64,000 nucleotides of DNA. Source: Verrucomicrobium spinosum DSM 4136 = JCM 18804. Lineage in GTDB: Bacteria; Verrucomicrobiota; Verrucomicrobiia; Verrucomicrobiales; Verrucomicrobiaceae. The first letter of the stretch is position 1. Each line of letters opens with the position of its first letter. The stretch spans positions 2,823,105-2,887,104 of the forward strand of contig NZ_ABIZ01000001.1 of the NCBI RefSeq assembly GCF_000172155.1, written 5' to 3'. Below are positions 42,838-51,661 of this stretch, piece after piece. The translations under genes were made by a program, and so were the position numbers. The notes under the pieces were generated by a model that made no database searches, was not told the DNA's origin, and worked only from the letters and a program-made list of their open reading frames with translations.

Positions 42838-43782
42838 ATGAAACCCCTGTCCCTGTTGTCCACTGTCTTTGTCGGCGCTTTGCTGGCATCCTGCACCCCG
42901 GAGCAGAAGGCTCCAGACAGTTCCAAATCATCGGAAATGACCCCACCGGCCAGCACGCATGGTCGCATCGTGGTGTATGTCGCCAACTATCCCCTGGCTT
43001 ACTTCGCAGAACGCATCGGCGGTCCGGAGGTGGAGGTGAAGTTTCCTGCCCCTCCCGATGTGGACCCCGCCTTCTGGGAGCCCAGCGAGTCAGAAGTGGA
43101 GGCCTTCCAGTCGGCCGATATCATCCTGCTCAACGGAGCAAGTTACTCGCACTGGCTGGATACGGTGACCCTCCCTGACTCCAAGACGGTGAACACATCC
43201 GCCTCCTTTTCCGACAAGTTTATCGTCGTGAAGGATGCCGTCACCCACAGCCATGGAGGTGAGGGGGAGCATTCCCACAGCGGGACGGTCTTCACGACCT
43301 GGATCGACTTCGACCAGGCCATCCAGCAGGCTGATGCCGTCCGCGAGGCGTTGCAAACTTTTCGCCCCGGTCAGGTGGAACTCTTTGCCTTGAACTTTGA
43401 CCAGCTGAAGGCGGATCTTCTGGCCCTGGACATGGCGATGAAGAGCGAGGGTAAACGGCTTGCCGGGCAGCCGCTCGTGGTGTCCCATCCGATTTACCAG
43501 TACTGGGCGCGGCGGTACGGGCTGAATGTCCAGTCTGTGCTATGGGAGCCGGACACTGTCCCTGATGAATCTCAGATCGAGGCGTTCAAGAAAATCCTCG
43601 CCACCCATCCGGCGAAGTGGATGGTATGGGAGGGCGCTCCCGCGGCTGCAGCGGTGGAGAAACTAAGGGATCTAGGAGTTAACGGTGTGGTCTTTGACCC
43701 CTCGGCCAACGTGCCGGAGAAGGGCACGTGGCTGGATGTCATGAAGGCGAACGTTCAGGAGATCAAGAAGATCACTCCCTGA
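42838..43782 (+). CDS. ZnuA-type metal-binding lipoprotein lacking standard histidine ligands
   Basis: 314 residues. A lipobox (LLASC, cysteine near residue 19) marks a lipoprotein. The fold follows cluster A-1 zinc/manganese binding proteins: YVANYPLAYFAERIGG, PSESEVEAFQSADIILLNG, VVSHPIYQYWARRYGL. Of the usual ligands, the P-H-x-x-E-P-S histidine reads PAFWEPS and the D-P-H-x-W histidine is missing (TTWIDF); the S-H-x-x-x-x-Y histidine is kept. A His-rich loop with HSHGGEGEHSHSG lies where ZnuA proteins carry their metal-capture loop. No permease or ATPase genes are nearby. Confidence 0.82.
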   Translation: MKPLSLLSTVFVGALLASCTPEQKAPDSSKSSEMTPPASTHGRIVVYVANYPLAYFAERIGGPEVEVKFPAPPDVDPAFWEPSESEVEAFQSADIILLNGASYSHWLDTVTLPDSKTVNTSASFSDKFIVVKDAVTHSHGGEGEHSHSGTVFTTWIDFDQAIQQADAVREALQTFRPGQVELFALNFDQLKADLLALDMAMKSEGKRLAGQPLVVSHPIYQYWARRYGLNVQSVLWEPDTVPDESQIEAFKKILATHPAKWMVWEGAPAAAAVEKLRDLGVNGVVFDPSANVPEKGTWLDVMKANVQEIKKITP

Positions 43783-43798
43783 CGGCGGTTGTGTAGTT

Positions 43799-44524
43799 TC
43801 ATTGACCCCCGGTGCTCCGCGCCGGGCGCCAGCGGTAGTGGCCGGTGAGTGGGTAGGTGAACAGATTGTCTTCGAGCTGCGGGCCGCGGCCGATGTTGTG
43901 CACCACCCAGGGGCGGGAGCCTCCGTCCGGGGCGGGCACGACCATCATGATGTGGGGGAGATGGGGCGGCACCGTGCAGGTGACGATATCGCCCGGGTGG
44001 TAGTCTTCAGCATTTGAGGTCACCGGCAGCTCTGCGCCCTGCCGTTTCAGAAATGTCTGCAGATTGGGAACTCGTCGATGGTCAATATTTCGATCCGGCC
44101 GGCTCAGGCCCCAGTTTTTGGGGTACTTGCTGAAATTGGCCTTCATATCCTCATGAACCAGTTTTTGGAGGTCCAGGCCCAGCGCACGGCAGGCGCGGAT
44201 GATTTCATCTGTGCAGACGCCCGTGGCGGGATCAACGTCGCCCCCCGGGTAGGCCAGCTTCACATAGGCGGGCTCATAGCGCACGTCATGGCGGGTGCGG
44301 TCCAGGGCGGCGTGGGCGAGCTTGATGCCAAAGGAGCCGCTATTTGCTGGCAGTTGTGCCCGGGACTGGGGGGTGAGGCCCTGGTCCGCAAGGGCAGACT
44401 TGGGCTCTGAGAGCGCGGGGGTGCCCTCTGGCGCGGGGGCTGCGACGGCGAGGCCACAGGAAAAAATCAGTCTGGCCAGGGCAGGGATAAGGATGGGAGA
44501 GGGGAGTGCGAGGCGTGTTTTCAT
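43799..44524 (-). CDS. DUF1287 domain protein (YiiX-like NlpC/P60 relative)
   Basis: 241 residues from ATG 44524. A signal peptide (LIFSCGLAVAA) and an Ala/Pro-rich linker precede the DUF1287 domain (about 70-235). Its blocks are GVCTDEIIRACRALGLDLQ with the conserved cysteine, LVHEDMKANFSKYPKNWGL, RNIDHRRVPNLQTF and PHLPHIMMVV with a conserved histidine. The Cys/His arrangement suits a papain-like peptidase or amidase in the periplasm; activity is unproven. It is divergent from the sulfatase gene with only 37 bp between the start codons. Confidence 0.85.
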   Translation of the reverse strand: MKTRLALPSPILIPALARLIFSCGLAVAAPAPEGTPALSEPKSALADQGLTPQSRAQLPANSGSFGIKLAHAALDRTRHDVRYEPAYVKLAYPGGDVDPATGVCTDEIIRACRALGLDLQKLVHEDMKANFSKYPKNWGLSRPDRNIDHRRVPNLQTFLKRQGAELPVTSNAEDYHPGDIVTCTVPPHLPHIMMVVPAPDGGSRPWVVHNIGRGPQLEDNLFTYPLTGHYRWRPARSTGGQ

Positions 44525-44561
44525 TGTCTGGAGACGCGTTCTGGGTACACTGCGCCACTTC

Positions 44562-46634
44562 ATGCAAGGCAGGTTCTCCAGGCATTATTTTCTGCGCGGC
44601 GCGATGTTGGCGGTCGGTTTGACGCTGGGGCATGCCCTCGCGTTCAGCGCTCCCAAAGTGACCGTGAAGCCGGCTATCGTGCCCAAGGCACAAGCGGCCC
44701 GCGCTGGCTCCCCCAATGTGCTCTTCATCATTGCAGACGACCTCAATGACTGGATCGGCTGGATGGGGGGGCATCCTCAGGCGCGGACGCCGAACATGGA
44801 CCGCCTGGCCCGTATGGGCATGCGCTTCATGAACGCGCACTGTAGCTATGCCCTGTGCAATCCCTCCCGCACCTCCATGCTGACCGGCATCCAGCCCTGG
44901 AACAGCGGGGTGGCAGGGAACGAGCAGGACTGGCGCAATGCAGAGCCCTTGCAGGGCAAGCCGACGCTGCCCGAGTACTTCCGCCAGCAGGGCTACACCA
45001 CGGCAGCCGGCGGGAAGGTGTTTCACGCCAGCCATGGCGGGCCCGAGGGCCGCCTTACGGGCTGGCATGGCGGGCGTCGGGGTTTTGAGCAGGACTCAGC
45101 CTGGGATGTGCGCTTCCCGGGGAACGGAGTGCAGATCCCTGATCTGCCCGTTCATACGGGGCAGAACTTTAATGGGCTGGATATTTGGCACTGGGACTGG
45201 GGGACTGTCGATGTGAAGCCTGAGGCCACCGATGACGGGCAGGTGGTGAACTGGGCCGCCCAGTATCTCCAGCGCAAGCAGCCCCGGCCGTTCTTCCTCA
45301 CGGTTGGCCTGTACCGGCCCCATGCCCCTTGGTATGTGCCCCGCCAGTACTTTGCCGAGCGTCCACTCTCCGAGGTACGTCTGCCTGAGGTGAAGGAGGA
45401 CGACCTGGCTGATGTGCCCGCCGCTGCCAAGGCCTACCTTAATGGAGGGCTGCATCGTAAGATGCTGGACCGGCAGCTCTGGGGCTCAGCCGTGCGTGCC
45501 TATCTTGCCAGCATCTCCTTCTGTGATGCCATGGTAGGCAGGGTGCTGGACGCTCTGGAGAGCAGTCCCAACAAGACGAACACGGTGATCGTTTTCACAA
45601 GTGATCATGGGCTGTATCTGGGTGAAAAACAGCGCTGGCACAAGGGCGGGCTCTGGGAGCGCGTCACTCATGTACCTCTGGTGGTGGTTGCCCCAGGCGT
45701 GACCCAGCCTGACACGCAGAGCAGCCAGGCGGTGAGCCTCGTGGATCTTTACCCCACGCTGTGCGAGCTGACGGGCCTGCCCAAGCCTCAATCTCTGGAC
45801 GGCATCTCTCTGGTGCCGCTGCTGCGTGATCCCAATGCCTCCCGCACCACTCCTGCTGTCACCGCCATGGGTGAGGGGGACAAGGCCAGTTACGCGGTCC
45901 GGACGGATCGCTGGCGCTACATCCGCTACGCCAACGGGAGCGAGGAACTCTACGATCACCAGTCAGACCCGCATGAGTGGACGAATCTTGCAGGGCGGAC
46001 GAATCTGGCTGCAGTGCAAAAGGATCTGGCAGCCCAGATTCCCCAGAAGTGGGTCTCCGCATTCAGGACAGTGGATCAGATGAAGGTGGATTCCTCGCCT
46101 GATGGGATGGTGAGCTACTTCTTCCAATCCGGGGACCGACTCGGCGCGGACGCCTCTCCGGACATTCTGGAGAGGGCCTTCGATATCGAGGTGATCTTTG
46201 ACTACAACCCCGCTACAAACGGGGACAGTACTCTCCTCAGTCAAGGGGATGCCCGCCTGGGATTCGCTCTGCACCTAGTGGACGGTCACCCGGCGCTCAC
46301 GGTGAATTACGATGGCCTGCGATCCACACTCAAGTCCGAGGAACAGCTCGCTCCCGGCCAGATTCGCGTGCGCTGCCTGGTCTCGCTGGACGGCTCCATG
46401 TCCCTCGCTGCCACCGGCCTGACCAAGGAAGTGCGCGGCTACGCTCCTTTTGAAGGCGGCTTTCCCCGTCTCCCCACTGAGGGGCTCTCCGCCGGAGCCA
46501 GCTTCGGCCCGTTGCCTGCGGGACTTTTCCCCAACAGCGCCCCCTTCGACGGCCCGTTCCGTCTTCTCCGCATGACCATCCTCCCCGGCGTCACCGAAGA
46601 TCGCCGCGCCGCCCGCGCCGTGCCAGTGGAGTGA
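44562..46634 (+). CDS. sulfatase, iduronate-2-sulfatase-like, with C-terminal extension
   Basis: 690 residues. A signal-like leader (residues 1-30) precedes NVLFIIADDLNDW, the metal-binding Asp pair. The sulfatase signature is CNPSRTS with C99, a cysteine-type active site that needs conversion to formylglycine. HGLYLGEKQRWHKGGLWE and the GDKASYAVRTDRWRYIRY strand end the catalytic part near residue 500. A further ~190 residues form a beta-rich extension that resembles a LamG-type module (GFALHLVDGHPALTVNYD). Sulfatases of this class desulfate polysaccharides, a common trait in the phylum. No formylglycine-generating enzyme is in the window. Confidence 0.92.
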   Translation: MQGRFSRHYFLRGAMLAVGLTLGHALAFSAPKVTVKPAIVPKAQAARAGSPNVLFIIADDLNDWIGWMGGHPQARTPNMDRLARMGMRFMNAHCSYALCNPSRTSMLTGIQPWNSGVAGNEQDWRNAEPLQGKPTLPEYFRQQGYTTAAGGKVFHASHGGPEGRLTGWHGGRRGFEQDSAWDVRFPGNGVQIPDLPVHTGQNFNGLDIWHWDWGTVDVKPEATDDGQVVNWAAQYLQRKQPRPFFLTVGLYRPHAPWYVPRQYFAERPLSEVRLPEVKEDDLADVPAAAKAYLNGGLHRKMLDRQLWGSAVRAYLASISFCDAMVGRVLDALESSPNKTNTVIVFTSDHGLYLGEKQRWHKGGLWERVTHVPLVVVAPGVTQPDTQSSQAVSLVDLYPTLCELTGLPKPQSLDGISLVPLLRDPNASRTTPAVTAMGEGDKASYAVRTDRWRYIRYANGSEELYDHQSDPHEWTNLAGRTNLAAVQKDLAAQIPQKWVSAFRTVDQMKVDSSPDGMVSYFFQSGDRLGADASPDILERAFDIEVIFDYNPATNGDSTLLSQGDARLGFALHLVDGHPALTVNYDGLRSTLKSEEQLAPGQIRVRCLVSLDGSMSLAATGLTKEVRGYAPFEGGFPRLPTEGLSAGASFGPLPAGLFPNSAPFDGPFRLLRMTILPGVTEDRRAARAVPVE

Positions 46635-46689
46635 GCTTTGTTGCTTTTCACTTGTCCCTTACCCTTCTTCCCTTTTCCCTCTCTCAGCC

Positions 46690-47055
46690 ATGATTTGCCG
46701 CCTCGTTAAGGACTATCGTTTTGAAGCCGCCCAGACCCTGCCTTCCCTGCCCGGAGATCACAAGTGCAAGCGCATGCATGGGCACAGCTTCAAGATCGAG
46801 ATTGCCGTCGAGGGCGAGGTGGACCCGAAGATCGGCTGGGTCTATGACCACGCCCAGATCAGCAAGGCGATGAATCCGCTGATGGATCTTCTAGATCACT
46901 CTTACCTGAACGAGATCGAGGGGCTGGAGAATCCCACCATTGAGAACATGGCCGCCTGGTTCTGGGTGCGTTTGAGCCCGCAACTGCCTGGCCTGTGCGA
47001 AATCGTGATCCACGAGACGCCCACGGCGCGGTGCGTATTCCGCGGGCAGTTTTAG
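46690..47055 (+). CDS. queD: 6-carboxy-5,6,7,8-tetrahydropterin synthase
   Basis: 121 residues. QueD converts dihydroneopterin triphosphate to 6-carboxytetrahydropterin on the way to queuosine. Zinc ligands are visible in FEAAQTLPS (modified first site: the usual histidine of F-x-A-A-H reads Gln) and CKRMHGHSFKIEI; the late VIHETPTARCVF carries the catalytic His/Glu. The leader is a C/T-rich stretch without a Shine-Dalgarno sequence. Confidence 0.88.
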   Translation: MICRLVKDYRFEAAQTLPSLPGDHKCKRMHGHSFKIEIAVEGEVDPKIGWVYDHAQISKAMNPLMDLLDHSYLNEIEGLENPTIENMAAWFWVRLSPQLPGLCEIVIHETPTARCVFRGQF

Positions 47056-47407
47056 GGGGCAAATTCCTGAGTTGCTGAGAGAATGTGCCGCCTGACTTTG
47101 ACGATGCACTGGAATGCTCGGGGGCTGCCAAAACGCATCACCAGGCGGATTCCAAACTGTGACGCTTATGTTTTAGTTAAGGGGATGAGTGGTGTTCTCG
47201 TGAACATTGCATGTCGAGCCTTCCGTCGATTGCGTTGAGAACATTTTTGGACTCAATCGAGGTTCCATATCGCTTTTTGGCCCTCCGCCCCAACCTCGCT
47301 ACGCCATCGGTCATTTTGTCGTACCCCCGTTTCACCGTTTCCGCCTTGCGCGGACGGGTTTGACCGCTAGTGTGGGCGGGACAGTCCGACAGATTGACCT
47401 GCCAAGC
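47056..47407. other. spacer with no recognisable feature
   Basis: About 350 bp between queD and the small lipoprotein gene. I see no gene, strong hairpin or repeat; frames open here lack protein-like composition. Confidence 0.5.
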
Positions 47408-47623
47408 ATGAAGACCACGTTCGTTGCCGCCACTCTCGCTCTCGCCGCCCTTTTCACGACCTCCTGTGAACAGCACAAGTGGTCCGAGACCAGCAAACTC
47501 TTCAAGGCTCATGGTGGGGAAAAAGGTGAGCATGGTGCCCACGGCGATGCCAAAGGTCACGGCGATGACCATGGCAAGGCCGACTCCCATGGCGAGAAGA
47601 AGGAAGGCGAAGCCAAGCACTAA
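47408..47623 (+). CDS. small histidine-rich lipoprotein
   Basis: 71 residues. The leader MKTTFVAATLALAALFTTSC ends in a lipobox cysteine. The mature part is very polar, with repeated His, Gly, Asp and Glu (GEKGEHGAHGD, KGHGDDHGK), a composition common in metal-chelating tails. It may buffer Zn, Cu or Ni at the membrane, which is inference only. It is shorter than most annotated genes but has a clear signal and stop. Confidence 0.7.
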   Translation: MKTTFVAATLALAALFTTSCEQHKWSETSKLFKAHGGEKGEHGAHGDAKGHGDDHGKADSHGEKKEGEAKH

Positions 47624-47742
47624 GCTGGGCCGGGCTTCGTTTCAGTCTAGATTTTCGTGAGAGTGGTGGCTGAAATTAAGCCCCCACCCGCCCTGACCGG
47701 GTGATATATTGTTTAAGCGGTGACTCAACCGTCCTTCCAGCT

Positions 47743-48249
47743 ATGCGTGCTCCCCTCGGTCCACTCGCCCTGCTGACACTGCTGGGGCTCTTTCTGCTCC
47801 CGTTTGTGGAGTTCTCCTGCAAGGGACAGAAGGTGATGACCGCCACGGGCTACGAGGTCGCCTTTGGCAAGAACATGACGGCAGACCTGCCGATCAGCGA
47901 TTGGCTCAAGGGTGAGCGGGAGCCTGGAGAACTGGGGAGGTCCCGTTCCCGTGACGGTTTTGACCTCACCATCAGCCAGAAAGAGCGTACGCAGGGGCGT
48001 CCGCTCGTGGCGGCGGCCCTGATTGTAGCCGTGGTGGGTGGGGTGGTGGGGTTCCTCTGGCCCAGCTTGGGCGGTTTTGCGGGCATGGCAGCGTGCGCGC
48101 TGCTATTGGTCTCCCAGAGTGACATGAACAAGGAGATTCAGGAGCAGCAGATCCCTCTTTTGGTGCTGAATTTCCTTCCGGGGTTTTGGGCATCCTTCTG
48201 CGCGGCAGCGGTCGGAGCGGTGTTGTGTTTCCTGGGCGGCAAAAAGTAG
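47743..48249 (+). CDS. integral membrane protein, unknown
   Basis: 168 residues. A first membrane helix (GPLALLTLLGLFLLPFVEF) is followed by a soluble segment of ~65 residues (about 25-90) and three further helices (LVAAALIVAVVGGVVGFLW; GGFAGMAACALLLV; LPGFWASFCAAAVGAVLCFLG). The last two flank the polar loop SDMNKEIQEQQIP. No family recognised. It precedes the hydrolase gene by 80 bp on the same strand. Confidence 0.65.
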   Translation: MRAPLGPLALLTLLGLFLLPFVEFSCKGQKVMTATGYEVAFGKNMTADLPISDWLKGEREPGELGRSRSRDGFDLTISQKERTQGRPLVAAALIVAVVGGVVGFLWPSLGGFAGMAACALLLVSQSDMNKEIQEQQIPLLVLNFLPGFWASFCAAAVGAVLCFLGGKK

Positions 48250-48329
48250 AAGCGTCGATTGGATAGCAGAGGGGCCTGTTTGGAGCATCGGAGAACAATC
48301 TCCTGACAAATTCACCTCTATAATGTCAG

Positions 48330-49286
48330 ATGGGGATCTCCCTGGATCCCCGACTCGTGAAGACCCGTACAGCCATCATCCTGCTCATTGCTCTGGTGCT
48401 TGCACCGGTGCTGTTGCTGGCGGGGTTGCTCTACGCGTCGAAACAGCGGGTGCCGCCTCCCGACACTGTTCATTTTCAGGAGGGTGTCGTTTATGGCAAA
48501 GGAGGGGATCAGGAGTTGAAGTTGGATTTGGCCCGGCCCAAAATCGCTCCATCTGGCAGGCTCCCCGCGATGGTGATGATTCACGGGGGTGGATGGACCG
48601 CAGGAGACCGAAGCGATTTTCACGGGTTGCAGTTTCATCTCGCTCAGGCAGGTGTGGTGTGTGTGACGGTGCAATACCGACTGGCTCCGAAGAGCAAATT
48701 TCCAGCCCAGGTGGAAGACGTGAAGTGCGCCGTGAGATGGCTCCGGGCTCACGCAGATGAGTACGGGGTCGATCCGGAGCGGATCGCCGCCTTGGGAGCC
48801 TCCGCAGGGGCTCATCTGGCCATGATGCTGGCCGTCACCTCGGATCAGTCGCAACTGGAAGGCATCGGGGGGAGTGCGGGGTTCTCGTCCAAGGTCGTGG
48901 CCGCCGTAGGGTTGGCGGGCCCTTACGACCTCACCCTGGCGTATGCCAATAGTTCCCGTCAACGGGCTCAGGAAGGGCAGGCGGTGCGGGGAATGCTGGA
49001 AGGCTTTCTAGGCGGCACTCCAGCTCAAGTGGCGGAGGCTTACCAAGCTGCCAGCCCGGTGAGTTATGTGCGGAAGGAGGTTGCTCCGTTGTTTCTCTGT
49101 CACGGCGAGCAGGATCCCCTGGTACCGGTGGAGCAGGCGGATGTGATGGTGGCGAAACTCCGCGAGGCGGGGGCTGAAGTGGAGTATGTGAAGATCCCGG
49201 ATGGTTCGCACGACAGTTTCGGCAAGGACCAGGAGAAGCACCTGTTGAAGATGGTGGCTTTTTTGCGGCGGAATTTGAAGATGTAG
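48330..49286 (+). CDS. alpha/beta hydrolase, HSL/BD-FAE-type esterase
   Basis: 318 residues. An N-terminal membrane anchor or signal (TAIILLIALVLAPVLLLAGLLY) precedes an alpha/beta hydrolase. The oxyanion motif VMIHGGGWTAGDRSDF, the nucleophile elbow LGASAGAHLAM, the acid in CHGEQDPLVPVEQ and the histidine in IPDGSHDSFG are all in order. This family includes carbohydrate esterases and carboxylesterases; the substrate is unknown. Confidence 0.87.
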   Translation: MGISLDPRLVKTRTAIILLIALVLAPVLLLAGLLYASKQRVPPPDTVHFQEGVVYGKGGDQELKLDLARPKIAPSGRLPAMVMIHGGGWTAGDRSDFHGLQFHLAQAGVVCVTVQYRLAPKSKFPAQVEDVKCAVRWLRAHADEYGVDPERIAALGASAGAHLAMMLAVTSDQSQLEGIGGSAGFSSKVVAAVGLAGPYDLTLAYANSSRQRAQEGQAVRGMLEGFLGGTPAQVAEAYQAASPVSYVRKEVAPLFLCHGEQDPLVPVEQADVMVAKLREAGAEVEYVKIPDGSHDSFGKDQEKHLLKMVAFLRRNLKM

Positions 49287-49375
49287 AGCGGGTGTGGAGG
49301 TGGTGAATGTGTCATGAGCCCTCCCGGTTCGAGGCAATTGCACAAGCGGAATAAGGTTGCTTGTCAAAATGCGGG

Positions 49376-49580
49376 GAGCCAAGGAGCGGCGGTTTGTGCC
49401 CAAAACACAACCGCCGATGGTGAGCGAAGCGGGCAATGTCCTATTGGAGTTGGCGGCTCTGGGCGGGCCCGGGGACCCTTCGCTCCTTGGATGACGAATG
49501 CCGCTGGCGGCGATCCGGGGGAAAGGGGATATATCCCCGGCAGGCGAAAGCGGCGTCGAGCCGCCAGCACTCCAAAACGC
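49376..49580. repeat. REP-like nested palindromes (family shared with 39177)
   Basis: An outer inverted pair ccaaggagcg (49379-49388) / cgctccttgg (49481-49490) encloses a hairpin ggcggtttgtg/cacaaccgcc. A second pair ggagttggcggct (about 49446-49458) / agccgcca...ctcc (about 49559-49573) encloses a perfect 14-bp palindrome ggggatatatcccc (49525-49538). Confidence 0.65.
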
Positions 49581-49625
49581 TTCGCGACACCTGTGCGCGT
49601 TGGTGGCAAAGGTGATTAATCTGGC

Positions 49626-49853
49626 ATGCTCCCCCATCGCGGCAGCGTCTTGGAGTTGTGTAGCCGGAGCACGTTACCTCAGTGTTGCTTCACGATACTC
49701 ACGCGGAAGGCGGCCTTCTTCATTATCCAGGAAGCGGGGCGCAAGCTCAATGACCACGGGAAGATCGTGCCCACGGTCCTCCACTTGGTGTCGGACGGCT
49801 GGTGGATCACCGGTCAGACGATCTTTTCCAACGGTGGCTACACGACGAGGTAG
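49626..49853 (+). pseudogene. remnant of a short-chain dehydrogenase/reductase gene
   Basis: Two fragments of an SDR C-terminal half are in one frame: KAAFFIIQEAGRKLNDHGKIV (helix and strand after the catalytic region) and then, after a deletion of the segment holding the Ser-Tyr-Lys residues, SDGWWITGQTIFSNGGYTTR, the usual SDR ending. The Rossmann nucleotide-binding half is missing. It sits beside a REP-like element, which may have promoted the deletion. Confidence 0.65.
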
Positions 49854-49975
49854 CCTGTTGGGTAAAGGCTGGTGATGGCAGGGGAGAACCATTCGGAGAT
49901 TGACTCTGGCATGGTTTTCCCTTCCATCGTTACCTGTGGAGGGCGAGCGTGGCTCTCCGGTTCATCTTGTCGTTT

Positions 49976-51256
49976 ATGAGCGATTCCGAGTCTCTGTCGT
50001 CGTCTGCTTCTGTTGCCTCCTCTCCTTCCGGCCATGGTCATGGGCATTCCCATGGGGCCGCCTTGGGAAAGTTTCGAGTTCCCGGCAGCCTCTTGCGAGT
50101 GCGGGACGGGCATGGGGCGCGGGTTTCGTTCGTCGAGCTCTTCTTCGACCTCATCTACGTCTTTGCGGTCACCCAGCTCTCCCACCATCTGCTCCACGAT
50201 CTGTCGCTGTTTGGAGCGCTGGAGACGCTGGTGCTGATGTTCGGAGTATGGCTGGCCTGGCAGTACTCCTGCTGGATCACCAACTGGTTTGACCCTGAAA
50301 CCAAGCCGGTCCGGCTCATGCTCTTTGGCATCATGCTGGCGGGTCTGGTGATGGCGGCCGCCATCCCACATGCCTTCAAAAACGGTGGGCTGGCCTTTGC
50401 CATCAGTTATGTGCTCATCCAGGTGGGGCGCACCCTCTTCTGTCTGGCGCATCTGAAGAAGGGCCATGATTTGACGCCCAACTTTCAGCGCATGCTGGGC
50501 TGGCTGCTGATCTCGGCCGTGTTCTGGTTGAGTGGCGCCTTTGTAATTGGCGGTGCCCGTCTCGCTTTGTGGGCGGTTGCGGTCTGCTGTGAGTACTTCT
50601 CGCCCATGTTTGGCTTCTGGTTGCCCAAGCTGGGCCGATCACGCACTTCTGAATGGACGGTGGAAGGCGGTCACATCGCCGAACGGTGTCAGTTGTTTGT
50701 CATTGTGGCGCTGGGCGAATGTCTCCTTATTACCGGGGCCACGCTGAGCACGGCGAATCACTTTGATTCATCTTTGGTGATCGCCTTCCTGGCGGCCTTC
50801 ATAGGCAGTCTGGCCATGTGGTGGATTTACTTTGACACCAGTAGCAAGGATGGCTCCGAGGCGATCGTGCACTCCAGTGATCCGGGGCGCATCGCGGCGT
50901 ACTATCACTACACGCACGTCACCATGGTGGCGGGCATCATCCTCAATGCGGTGGCCAGTGAATTGGTCGTGGCGCATCCCCATGGGCGCACCAACTTGTC
51001 TGCGGCGCTGGTGCTGGGATTGGCCACTGTCTTCTACCTGGGAGGCAATGCGCTTTACAAGAGCGTGGTGTATGGCCGGGTGCCGCGGTCTCACGTGGTA
51101 GCGGTACTGGTGCAGCTGGCACTGATTCCCGTGTTTATGAAGTGGCATCTGGCCACGGCCGGCGCGGTGGCGACGGGGTTATTGTTGGTGGTCGCGGTGT
51201 GGGAGGGATTGTGCGTGAAGCGGGTGGTGGGGGATGCGGTGAAAATTAGGAATTAG
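49976..51256 (+). CDS. low temperature requirement protein A (LtrA) family membrane protein
   Basis: 426 residues from ATG 49976; a GTG at 49949 is an alternative. After a Ser/His-rich N-terminal tail (GHGHGHSHG) come about ten membrane helices. The family pattern is clear: VSFVELFFDLIYVFAVTQLSHHLL, the central HIAERCQLFVIVALGECLL and YHYTHVTMVAGIILNAVASEL. LtrA was named from a Listeria mutant unable to grow in the cold; its biochemical role is unknown. The last codons and stop are made of a heptamer repeat. Confidence 0.9.
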   Translation: MSDSESLSSSASVASSPSGHGHGHSHGAALGKFRVPGSLLRVRDGHGARVSFVELFFDLIYVFAVTQLSHHLLHDLSLFGALETLVLMFGVWLAWQYSCWITNWFDPETKPVRLMLFGIMLAGLVMAAAIPHAFKNGGLAFAISYVLIQVGRTLFCLAHLKKGHDLTPNFQRMLGWLLISAVFWLSGAFVIGGARLALWAVAVCCEYFSPMFGFWLPKLGRSRTSEWTVEGGHIAERCQLFVIVALGECLLITGATLSTANHFDSSLVIAFLAAFIGSLAMWWIYFDTSSKDGSEAIVHSSDPGRIAAYYHYTHVTMVAGIILNAVASELVVAHPHGRTNLSAALVLGLATVFYLGGNALYKSVVYGRVPRSHVVAVLVQLALIPVFMKWHLATAGAVATGLLLVVAVWEGLCVKRVVGDAVKIRN

Positions 51257-51278
51257 GAATGATGAATTAGGAATTGGG
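51244..51278. repeat. heptamer tandem repeat (aattagg) across the ltrA-like stop codon
   Basis: Five heptamers in register: aattagg, aattagg, aatgatg, aattagg, aattggg. The TAG stop of the preceding gene is inside the second copy. Confidence 0.9.
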
Positions 51279-51333
51279 CTGGCGATGTCGGAGGTGGGAA
51301 TCGTGATCTTCTCACCTGTGACATTCTCCACCG

Positions 51334-51586
51334 GATCCTGCGCAGCAGGATTTTGGGAGTGCGTGCGGGAACCGCCGCTTTGGCAGGGCCTTGTGAGGGA
51401 CTGGTGCCAGTTGGCGGATGCTACGTGCCTGACGGGCTGGGTGAGCGCTCCGGTGGCGGGGTGGGATGACTTGCTTCACACAGGACTCCCGAAAGCGGTG
51501 ATTCTCACCGCAGTCCCAAAGCGGCTGCGCCGCAAGGTGTTGGGTGATTGGGTTAGTTTGGGCGTTGGATGAGCTTGCGACGTCGG
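51334..51586. repeat. left direct repeat flanking the RAYT gene
   Basis: Begins with the hairpin gatcctgc/gcaggat and ends near ggatgagcttgc...gtcgg. It aligns end to end with 52302-52548. Its 29-nt right palindrome arm (51492-51520) is identical to 52455-52483; its left arm (about 51352-51381) has diverged. Confidence 0.85.
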
Positions 51587-51661
51587 TGGTGGTACGTTTT
51601 TGCCATTGCCATGGTGTAGCGGAGCGCGAATGGTTGTTTCACGTGAAGTAAAAGCGCCTCT

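Noticed and set aside
49008-49637. Minus-strand gene over the hydrolase end and repeat
   Set aside because: It overlaps the well-supported hydrolase gene and a palindromic repeat; no family features.
51285-51572. Small gene in the left RAYT repeat
   Set aside because: The frame lies within a repeated palindromic unit and differs between the two copies.
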